From the IMG/VR virus record IMGVR_UViG_3300006920_000065, positions 1-49,586 of that record: 49,586 bases of DNA. One strand, written 5' to 3'. Below the pieces are notes generated by a model that saw only the letters and a list, made by a program, of their open reading frames with translations, was not told the origin of the DNA and searched no databases. Below, one piece after another: positions 16,143-21,742 of this stretch (its first letter is position 1; each line of letters starts with the position of its first letter). This DNA is from a virus. The translations under genes were made by a program, and so were the position numbers.

Positions 16143-16195
16143 ATTGGTAATTGAAATTAACTTGAATCATTACAAAAAAGATGGAGGTCTTTATT

Positions 16196-17245
16196 ATGAA
16201 ACCAAGTCAAGCATTACTGTCGATTAAGGCAGTTTTAAAAGGGTCTAATACCCCATTCCTTTTAGGAGGAACAGGTATTGGGAAAAGTGCAATTGTTCGA
16301 GCATATGTCGATGACATTGCTGAGGATAGAAAGGTAGTCGTGGATAAGATTAATCCTACTCAAAAAGAGTTTGGATTTATTGATTTCAGACTGTCGTTGT
16401 ATGAGTCTGTTGATTTAGGTGGTTTACCTTATATCAACGATGCGAATGAACAGAAGAGAGCCTTTTTAGGTAATCTTCCAGTGAGTGGTGAGGGTATTTT
16501 ATTCTTCGATGAGTATGCCCAAGCACATAATTCGATACAGGCTATCTGTGGGCAATTGCTGTATGAGGGAAGGATAGGAGACTATTCATTGCCTAAAGGT
16601 TGGAAAGTTATTTGTGCTGGTAATAGGGCAACTGATAGGGCTGGAAGCAACAAGCTACCTAGCCATGTTGTTGGTCGTTGTACCATGATCGATTTCGAGC
16701 ATAGCACTGATGACTGGTTAGCATGGGCAAGTAAGAATGATATCTGTTCTGACATCTTGGGATTTATAAGTTTTCAGCCCGAATTGTTGAATGACTTTGA
16801 CCCCAAGATAACAACTCCGCAACCTAGCCCAAGGTCATGGGCAAGGTTAAGCGATACTCTCAAAATTGACCCTCCAAAAGAAGTTTTGCAATTGATAGTG
16901 CAAGGCGATATTGGAGAGAGAGCATCGATAGAGTTTATGTCATTCCTATCTCTGAAAAATGATGTTCCCAACTTGCAAGATATTTGTGAGGGCAAGGATG
17001 TCGAGGTTGTTGATAGTGGTGGTCTCTGCTATGCAACTGTCTGTGCATTAGTGACTGTTCTTAAAGAAGTAAGCGATGATAAATTGCATGACTACTTTGC
17101 TAATGCCCTTGATTACATTGAGAAATTTCCTACACCCGAATTTGGAATTTTCTTTGTGAGATCGCTTGTTGGAGCAAGAAGCGATATTGTGGATTCTGCA
17201 AGATATGGAGAATTCAAAATCAAGAATCAAGACTTAGAAGTCTAG
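16196..17245 (+). CDS. MoxR-type AAA+ ATPase
   Basis: 349 residues from ATG at 16196, preceded by GGAGG at 16183-16187; an in-frame ATG at 16181 overlaps that ribosome site and is unlikely. Walker A GGTGIGKS is at 24-31, Walker B ILFFDEY with D105-E106, and sensor 1 CAGNRATDRAG with N143. The spacing and the GNR sensor are those of MoxR/CbbQ AAA+ proteins, which remodel targets together with a von Willebrand factor A (VWA) protein. Such a partner is encoded two genes downstream. The likely complex is MoxR ring plus VWA adaptor acting on a metal-dependent or assembly target. The substrate is unknown. Confidence 0.85.
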   Translation: MKPSQALLSIKAVLKGSNTPFLLGGTGIGKSAIVRAYVDDIAEDRKVVVDKINPTQKEFGFIDFRLSLYESVDLGGLPYINDANEQKRAFLGNLPVSGEGILFFDEYAQAHNSIQAICGQLLYEGRIGDYSLPKGWKVICAGNRATDRAGSNKLPSHVVGRCTMIDFEHSTDDWLAWASKNDICSDILGFISFQPELLNDFDPKITTPQPSPRSWARLSDTLKIDPPKEVLQLIVQGDIGERASIEFMSFLSLKNDVPNLQDICEGKDVEVVDSGGLCYATVCALVTVLKEVSDDKLHDYFANALDYIEKFPTPEFGIFFVRSLVGARSDIVDSARYGEFKIKNQDLEV

Positions 17246-17272
17246 GTCTGAGTGAGGGCAGAATTTATATTT

Positions 17273-17290
17273 ACTGGTTAAATATATTTT
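17273..17290 (+). promoter_or_regulatory. ACTGGT element upstream of ribozyme C
   Basis: ACTGGTTAAATATATTTT, with A/T-rich sequence on both sides. It ends six bases before ribozyme C starts. If transcription begins just downstream, the ribozyme would form the very 5' end of the message. Confidence 0.55.
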
Positions 17291-17296
17291 CTGCTC

Positions 17297-17351
17297 TGCT
17301 GTCATGAGTTTTTTTACTCATCTGAGGAGATCAATTAAGATCGAAACAGCA
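17297..17351 (+). ncRNA. Hammerhead ribozyme C, type III, complete core
   Basis: Every element fits. Stem III is TGCTGT (17297-17302) with ACAGCA (17346-17351), six perfect pairs including A15.1-U16.1. The cleavage triplet is GTC with H17 = C17303. Stem I is ATGAGT-TTTTTT-ACTCAT (17304-17321), six perfect pairs. The core CTGAGGA (17322-17328) is the CUGANGA consensus with N = G. Stem II is GATC-AATTAA-GATC (17329-17342), closed by the usual G10.1-C11.1 pair. The core GAAA is at 17343-17346. Cleavage between 17303 and 17304 would leave a 5'-OH end 78 bases before the start codon at 17382. Confidence 0.92.
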
Positions 17352-17381
17352 ACTTTCTTAAAAAGAATGGAGGTTCTTATT

Positions 17382-18365
17382 ATGGAAAAATTAACTAATA
17401 CTCTGTCTGAAAATGCAGTGTTGGTTCGCATGACTGCGAAGCATCCTAGTGGTATCAGAACAGATAAAGCGTTAAAGCGTAATCTAGCAAAAGAAACTGA
17501 GGTTTCTAGTGAAAGATTACTAGGTGTTTCTAAGCACATTTATGGCGAGGATATTAACAAATATTTTCGTTCAATCTTAAATGAGTTTAGGAATAGTTTT
17601 TACTATCCGATGACTTTGCCTTGGGCAGATAATTCTACTGATTGGGATAACAAGGTTGTTAGTGGGTGGCGTTTATGCCCTAACTCTCAACTGGAATCAT
17701 TGCAAAATGCAGTAGATGAAGCCAAGCAAAAATGGGATAAAGAGGTAGATGGATTTTTAAAAGGCTATCCACAAAAAATGGAACAAGCCAAAAGAAATCT
17801 TGGTAAAGCGTTCAATGAATGTGACTATCCAACTTTCGATGAACTTAGATCAAAATTTAGGTTCGATTTCGAGATATCTACTGTTCCCCAATATGGCTCT
17901 GACATTCGTCTGAATGTATCAGAAAAGTTAAGGTCGAAGATAGAAAATGATGTGAAGAATAGACTCAACAATAATATCAAGAATGTCTTGAAAACTACTG
18001 TTGATGCTGTTCTTGAACAGACTGATCACTTAGCGAAAAAATTGAGAGAATATGACCCTAAGCAGAAACAAAAAGGTTTCTTTAATGCTTCCAGTTTTAA
18101 AGCACTGGAAAAATTAACTGGGTCTTTACCAAATATCAATTCTGATATTTTAGGTAATGATCAAGATATCGCTGATGCTCATCAAAAATTGGTTGGCGTT
18201 GTTGCAACTTTCAATGGTTATAACAATGGCATTGACTCTCTGAGAGAGGATGATGCTTTAGCTGATCAAAAGAGAAAAGACTTAGCTGATAAGTTAGAAG
18301 AGTCTGCTGACTCTCTAAAAGGTGGATTCTTGGGAAGAGCCTTTGGAGGGAAAAAAGATGACTAA
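17382..18365 (+). CDS. MoxR/VWA-associated coiled-coil protein (DUF3150-like)
   Basis: 327 residues from ATG at 17382, 8 bases after GGAGG (17369-17373). An upstream in-frame ATG at 17304 falls inside ribozyme C. The protein has an N-terminal conserved-looking part (ENAVLVRMTAKHPSGIRTDK, then YFRSILNEFRNSFYYPMTLPW), a middle helical part with CDYPTFDELRSKFRF, and a long charged C-terminal helix region. Proteins with this TLPW and YP-x-x-x-E-x-x-x-x-F layout sit between MoxR and VWA genes in other phages and have been labelled DUF3150; I make that link from memory. Its last 8 bases overlap the VWA gene, so the two are translationally coupled. Confidence 0.7.
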   Translation: MEKLTNTLSENAVLVRMTAKHPSGIRTDKALKRNLAKETEVSSERLLGVSKHIYGEDINKYFRSILNEFRNSFYYPMTLPWADNSTDWDNKVVSGWRLCPNSQLESLQNAVDEAKQKWDKEVDGFLKGYPQKMEQAKRNLGKAFNECDYPTFDELRSKFRFDFEISTVPQYGSDIRLNVSEKLRSKIENDVKNRLNNNIKNVLKTTVDAVLEQTDHLAKKLREYDPKQKQKGFFNASSFKALEKLTGSLPNINSDILGNDQDIADAHQKLVGVVATFNGYNNGIDSLREDDALADQKRKDLADKLEESADSLKGGFLGRAFGGKKDD

Positions 18366-19776
18366 TTTAGCAACTGTAAATGAGCCACAATTGGCTCACG
18401 ATTACATAGTTAAGGCGAGAGCAAAATTAATGAAAGGTAATGTGGGCATGGCTTCCATGCTCTTACACCTTGATTTAATTGAGGTCGATGAGTCTAAGTG
18501 CGACACAATGGCAACTGATGGGAAAGTAATTTATTACTTTCCTCCTTTTGTCTTGGGTCTAAGCGAAGCTGAACTTCAAGGTGTCTTGGTTCATGAAGCA
18601 TTTCATGTGGTTTATGAACATCCTTTGCGAAGAGGAAAGCGACATCCTAAAGTTTGGAACATAGCGTGTGATTATGTAATCAATGCCTACATATACTGGG
18701 ATTTAAAAATGGAACTTCCTATGGGTGGTTTACTAGATCATAAGTATAAAGGCATGACTGCAGAAAAGGTTTACTCAATCTTGGTAAAAGACGAGGAAGC
18801 CTTGGAAGATGCAATCAATCAGATTAATCAACAAAAACCTAATGGAGAAAACTCTGACGAAGAGCAAGATGCTCAAAGTCAAAGTCAAGGTGGCGATGAA
18901 GAATCTGATGAAGAGGGTACAAGTGACTCTCAATCTGAAGCTGAAGAAATTTCAGATACCAGTCAAGGAAATATTTCTGATGCTGGAACTGGAACAGATT
19001 GGGATGAACTACCCTCTGCAATTGGCGAAGTTTGGGATGCTACTACTGAAGATGGAAATCCTTTAAATGATGCAGAAATGCAAGAATTAAAAGGTGAGAT
19101 TCAACGAGCAATTTCTTTAGCTGATAAGTTAGAGGTTGCTATGAGTAGCAATGGTTCATCTAATGGTCTTGGTTCTGCTGATGCGAATCAAGAAGTAAAA
19201 GTGGATTGGAGAGATCAACTTAATGATCTTTTACAGTCCTCTATTGCTGATGACATTACTTGGGCAAGACCTAATAGGAGACATCAATTTAGAGGTATTA
19301 ATTTACCTAGTAAAGCGAAGTCTCCACAAGGTGGTGAACTAGCCATTGTGATTGATACCAGTGGTTCTGTTTCTCAATATGAACTAGATATGTTCGCAAC
19401 TGAGATACAGGCTATGGCTGAGGATTGTGGTCTTGATAAGATTAGAGTCTGCTATTGCGATACTGTGGTTCGTAAGAATCAACAAGGCGAGTGGTGGGAT
19501 ATCTATGAGTTAGATCAAGGCGAGGACATTCAGCTAACTGTTCGTGGAGGAGGTGGAACTTTATTTGACCCTCCTTTTAACTTGTTCAATGACTTTTCAG
19601 ATGATGTAGACGAGGTACAAGCCATTGTCTATTTCACTGATGGTTGGGGTGAAGTTAGCGAAGAGGTCGAGCCTAATGTTCCAGTCTTTTGGGCAGTCAC
19701 TGAGAAAAGCAGTTATTCAGAAAACCTAGCCTTTGGCGAGGTTGTGTATGTTGATACTGCTGACTTCTATCACTAG
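18358..19776 (+). CDS. Metallopeptidase-like/VWA protein (DUF2201 type)
   Basis: 472 residues from ATG at 18358, 7 bases after GGAGGG. The N-terminal domain has the zincin motif HEAFHVVYEH (HEAFH at 79-83), followed by D105 in NIACDYVIN. A very acidic Ser/Gln/Glu linker spans about 165-205. The C-terminal VWA-like domain has the MIDAS start DTSGS at 333-337, RGGGGT at 396-401 and VYFTDG near 424-429. This is the DUF2201_N plus DUF2201 arrangement that pairs with MoxR ATPases. The VWA part should bind the ATPase or substrate through a divalent metal. The peptidase part may cleave, or may only bind metal. It is uncommon cargo for a phage this size. Confidence 0.85.
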   Translation: MTNLATVNEPQLAHDYIVKARAKLMKGNVGMASMLLHLDLIEVDESKCDTMATDGKVIYYFPPFVLGLSEAELQGVLVHEAFHVVYEHPLRRGKRHPKVWNIACDYVINAYIYWDLKMELPMGGLLDHKYKGMTAEKVYSILVKDEEALEDAINQINQQKPNGENSDEEQDAQSQSQGGDEESDEEGTSDSQSEAEEISDTSQGNISDAGTGTDWDELPSAIGEVWDATTEDGNPLNDAEMQELKGEIQRAISLADKLEVAMSSNGSSNGLGSADANQEVKVDWRDQLNDLLQSSIADDITWARPNRRHQFRGINLPSKAKSPQGGELAIVIDTSGSVSQYELDMFATEIQAMAEDCGLDKIRVCYCDTVVRKNQQGEWWDIYELDQGEDIQLTVRGGGGTLFDPPFNLFNDFSDDVDEVQAIVYFTDGWGEVSEEVEPNVPVFWAVTEKSSYSENLAFGEVVYVDTADFYH

Positions 19777-19786
19777 AAGCGATTTA

Positions 19787-19830
19787 AGAGGAGGGTGTTT
19801 TGAGGGTCACTAGACCCTTGACCCTCCTCT
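19787..19830 (+). ncRNA. Long two-part hairpin after the VWA gene
   Basis: AGAGGAGGGT (19787-19796) pairs perfectly with ACCCTCCTCT (19821-19830). Inside it AGGGTC (19803-19808) pairs with GACCCT (19813-19818) around ACTA. No T run follows, so it is not an ordinary terminator. It could protect the 3' end of the VWA message after ribozyme D cuts 50 bases downstream. Confidence 0.6.
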
Positions 19831-19872
19831 GATTCGTTCTCTATGGCGATCTCACGAAGCTGATTTTGACAA

Positions 19873-19965
19873 TTTCTGTCTGAAAATGTGTATTTTCACT
19901 GATGACCACGAAAGTGGCACTTATCTATTTATAGGTAGGTGGACTCAAAAGAGTCGAAACAGAAA
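19873..19965 (+). ncRNA. Hammerhead-type ribozyme D, type III with three-hairpin stem II
   Basis: Stem III is TTTCTGT (19873-19879) with ACAGAAA (19959-19965), seven perfect pairs. The triplet is GTC with cleavage after C19880. Stem I is TGAAAAT-GTGT-ATTTTCA (19881-19898), seven perfect pairs. The core CTGATGA is at 19899-19905 and core GAAA at 19956-19959. Where stem II should be there are three hairpins with no unpaired base between them: CCAC-GAAA-GTGG (19906-19917), a ten-pair stem closed by TTTA (19918-19941), and GACTC-AAAA-GAGTC (19942-19955). The last one supplies the usual G10.1-C11.1 pair. The inserted 36 bases are unlike any hammerhead I know. Confidence 0.8.
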
Positions 19966-19998
19966 CTTAAACTTATTCTATTACTTTGGAGGTAAATT

Positions 19999-20172
19999 AT
20001 GAATAAAGATATAGAGAAAGTCTTTTCAGAAATGAAAAGCAAGTATGGGATAACTGGTAAAACTCCTATTGGAGATTTGCCATTTATGATGACCAAGGCT
20101 GATTGGTTAGTCTTTTCTTGTTTCTTAAAATATCCTAATGGTGTTTTAAAAAATAGAGAGGTGAAATCATGA
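19999..20172 (+). CDS. Small hypothetical protein, 57 aa
   Basis: ATG at 19999 follows TTGGAGG with 7 bases between. The product begins MNKDIEKVFSEMKSKYG and ends LKYPNGVLKNREVKS. It is the first gene after ribozyme D and ends in an ATGA overlap with the next gene. The last coding bases, GAGGTGAAATCATGAGT, recur at the end of the next gene (20340-20356). No domain recognised; the length and charge suggest a small host-acting or regulatory protein, but that is a guess. Confidence 0.65.
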   Translation: MNKDIEKVFSEMKSKYGITGKTPIGDLPFMMTKADWLVFSCFLKYPNGVLKNREVKS

Positions 20173-20354
20173 GTGATCTAGTCCAATATAATCATAGACC
20201 TAACCCCAAATGTAGGGATGAGGTTTTGATTACAGTCGAGCATGGCTATCATTATCGAGAGGTAATGAGGAAGTGTGGACAGACAGCTACAGATGGAGGT
20301 CGAATCCTTTGTAATAAATGCTGTAAGTCATACGATAGCGAGGTGAAATCATGA
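20169..20354 (+). CDS. Small Cys-containing protein, 61 aa
   Basis: It begins MSDLVQYNHRPNPKCRDE and contains ILCNKCCKSY near the C-terminus, with single Cys residues at about 15 and 36. Together these could make a zinc ribbon (C...C...CxxC). Its start overlaps the previous stop (ATGA), and its end again carries the duplicated GAGGTGAAATCATGAGT junction that starts the next gene. Function unknown. Confidence 0.6.
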   Translation: MSDLVQYNHRPNPKCRDEVLITVEHGYHYREVMRKCGQTATDGGRILCNKCCKSYDSEVKS

Positions 20355-20608
20355 GTAAGCCTTGGGAAAAGTATTGTTATGGCACAAGTAAACAGCCTTA
20401 TTATGGTTGTTGTGAAAGCAATAGAAATGAAGAGGGAAAACCTTTGCATGAAATGTCTCGATGCGATGATGCTGAGGGAGATTTCGTTGCTCATTTTTGT
20501 GAAAAGTGCGAGGACAAAACTCTAGGAAAGTATGAGCCTAGAATTTGGTCAAGCAATCATAGACCCTTTGATCAATATGGAGGTGAATGTATAGACGATT
20601 GGGTTTAA
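20351..20608 (+). CDS. Cys-rich hypothetical protein, 85 aa
   Basis: Cysteine-rich: YGCCESN, MSRCDD, FCEKCED and a late GGECIDDW. It may bind zinc through the CxxC and upstream Cys residues. It begins MSKPWEKYCYGTSKQPYYG. It is the last gene before the strong terminator at 20622-20664. Partial similarity in sequence start and junction with the gene before it (both begin MS after EVKS) suggests the junction was copied. Function unknown. Confidence 0.6.
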   Translation: MSKPWEKYCYGTSKQPYYGCCESNRNEEGKPLHEMSRCDDAEGDFVAHFCEKCEDKTLGKYEPRIWSSNHRPFDQYGGECIDDWV

Positions 20609-20621
20609 TCCTAAAATAAAT

Positions 20622-20664
20622 AAGGCGGTAGCTACTTTAATTAGTAGCTACCGCCTTTTTTTTT
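20622..20664 (+). terminator. Strong intrinsic terminator of the ribozyme/MoxR cluster
   Basis: AAGGCGGTAGCTACT (20622-20636) pairs perfectly with AGTAGCTACCGCCTT (20643-20657) around TTAATT. It is followed by a T run to 20664. A 15-pair stem plus nine T is an unusually strong terminator. It closes the rightward unit that starts near 15.3 kb. Confidence 0.95.
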
Positions 20665-20720
20665 GGCTCAAAATAAGGTGTTTCAAGGGCATCAAAGAGC
20701 TGTGTTTTGCGTACAGGGAG

Positions 20721-20888
20721 AATAATATTTACTGGTATATAGAATTTACTGGTTTTGCGAGAGGGTGGGGTATGTGTGCGTTCAGATTCTCATCAGGTGA
20801 TAAAAAAAAATATATTTGACCAGTATTCGGCTGTGGATAACTCTGTGGATAAACTGTAGATAAGTCTTGCAATCTGCAATCACCTGAT
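20721..20888. other. Candidate replication origin
   Basis: Two perfect DnaA boxes, TGTGGATAA at 20832-20840 and 20844-20852, are followed by a one-mismatch copy TGTAGATAA at 20855-20863. These are direct repeats at 12 and 11 base spacing. To their left is an A/T tract (20802-20818). A perfect ten-base inverted repeat, ATCAGGTGAT (20792-20801) and ATCACCTGAT (20879-20888), brackets the set. Three ACTGGT elements (20731, 20748 and, inverted, 20819-20824) also lie here. The phage encodes a primase-helicase but no visible polymerase, so use of host DnaA and host polymerase is plausible. Confidence 0.7.
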
Positions 20889-20940
20889 ATATATTGATTG
20901 ACATAAGATTCATTTCTTAACCAATCACTTCATAAGAGTG

Positions 20941-21003
20941 AGACCTCCAAGTCTATAAGTTAGATGGGAAAGGGTAGATAGCAATATCTACCCTTTTTTT
21001 TTG
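20941..21003 (+). ncRNA. Possible small RNA ending in an intrinsic terminator
   Basis: AGAC-CTCCAA-GTCT (20941-20954) would display an anti-Shine-Dalgarno loop; ACCTCCAAG (20943-20951) is the exact complement of CTTGGAGGT at 15730-15738. It is followed by a terminator: AAAGGGTAGATA/TATCTACCCTTT (20969-20980 with 20985-20996) with a GCAA loop and T run to 21002. No gene lies between this and the terminator at 20664, so a separate transcript must be what it ends. A TTGACA lies at 20898-20903, but I see no good -10. The 5' end is not defined. Confidence 0.45.
20969..21003 (+). terminator. Intrinsic terminator with GNRA loop
   Basis: The 12-pair stem 20969-20980/20985-20996, GCAA loop and T-rich tail to 21002 make this a confident terminator. 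It lies 300 bases past the previous terminator with no gene between them. Confidence 0.9.
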
Positions 21004-21033
21004 GCAGTGAGTGATAGTCCATTGGTATTATTG

Positions 21034-21076
21034 TTTGTATTGTTTGTAGTGTTTGTATTGGTGTTGGTGTTTGTTG
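21034..21076. repeat. G/T-only tandem repeat (9-base unit)
   Basis: TTTGTATTG (21034-21042), TTTGTAGTG (21043-21051) and TTTGTATTG (21052-21060) are tandem. They are followed by the degenerate GTGTTGGTG and TTTGTTG. The top strand from 21023 to 21080 has no C. Such strand-biased runs are found near origins and may act as an unwound or primase-loading region. Confidence 0.6.
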
Positions 21077-21085
21077 TTTTCCCAG

Positions 21086-21104
21086 ACTGGTAAATAATAT
21101 TTTT
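21086..21104 (+). promoter_or_regulatory. ACTGGT element upstream of the 21181 gene
   Basis: ACTGGTAAATAATATTTTT, a near-perfect copy of the repeated element, lies 77 bases before the start of the next rightward gene. It is followed by TTCCACATGGAA (21130-21141), itself a 12-base perfect palindrome. It may be the promoter or operator for the two-gene unit 21181-21742. Confidence 0.5.
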
Positions 21105-21180
21105 TAGCAGGATACAACACGATCCTGTGTTCCACATGGAACAGCTTTCAATTTGATTGCATTTCACTTAGAATATAGAG

Positions 21181-21534
21181 ATGTTTGCAGTTATTAGACA
21201 CACTTATAAGTTAGATATTCCTGACCCAACCAATCCCAACAGTACCCAAAGCAGTGCTAAGTGGAAGCACTTGGTATGGATATTTGAAACTGAGATAGAT
21301 GCTTTGGCTTTTGCCATTACATTATTGGATGACCCATTGATTACTTCTAATAGATGGCTTATCAAATCAGCCATACACCAACTTGAAACCGATAGATACT
21401 ATCAAGTAGGCAGAGAAAGTGTTGCCATTGCAGAAGTACAGGATGCTCCTGAGATTGTCTTTACTGACGATAATATTGAAAATGCATTAGATGAAATAAT
21501 AGAGGAAAAAAATCATGAAGAGCCTATTCATTAG
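21181..21534 (+). CDS. Hypothetical protein, 117 aa
   Basis: It begins MFAVIRHTYKLDIPDPTNPN, then WKHLVWIFETEIDALAFAITLLDD, and ends in an acidic tail (DDNIENALDEIIEEKNHEEP). Helix-strand layout, no Cys pairs, no membrane segment. It overlaps the Arc-like gene by 20 bases and so forms a two-gene unit with it. Its start has only a weak ribosome site. It may be a partner or antagonist of the Arc-like regulator; there is no direct sign of function. Confidence 0.6.
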   Translation: MFAVIRHTYKLDIPDPTNPNSTQSSAKWKHLVWIFETEIDALAFAITLLDDPLITSNRWLIKSAIHQLETDRYYQVGRESVAIAEVQDAPEIVFTDDNIENALDEIIEEKNHEEPIH

Positions 21535-21742
21535 ATGTTCTGAGGAAACTTACGAACTAGCACACGCTTTAGCTAAAAAAGAAAGCAGATCACTTAACAA
21601 ACAAATCATCCATATGATTCATAACGAAGCAGATAACAAAGGTGTTGTTGTTGAAAAGAAACCTGAACCTGAGAAAACTGTAGAAGTTAAGACTGGTTTA
21701 CAAGGCTTTGTTGGAACAGCGACACAGGGTTTTTCTGACTAA
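21515..21742 (+). CDS. Arc-like ribbon-helix-helix DNA-binding protein
   Basis: 75 residues. The N-terminus MKSLFIRCSEETYELAHALA is a strand followed by a helix, then KKESRSLNKQIIHMIHNEA. The RSLNxxI turn and second helix are the hallmark of Arc/MetJ-type proteins, which dimerise and place the N-terminal strand pair in the DNA major groove. GAGG lies about 9 bases before the ATG. The C-terminal ~30 residues are a charged tail. Good candidate targets are the TACCTA-N-TAGGTA palindromes or the ACTGGT elements. Its 3' end overlaps the convergent gene at 21687 by 56 bases. Confidence 0.75.
   Translation: MKSLFIRCSEETYELAHALAKKESRSLNKQIIHMIHNEADNKGVVVEKKPEPEKTVEVKTGLQGFVGTATQGFSD

Noticed and set aside
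20790-20796. A minus-strand CTGATGA resembling a hammerhead core
   Set aside because: No GAAAC partner strand, NUH triplet or flanking stems are found within 150 bases on that strand.
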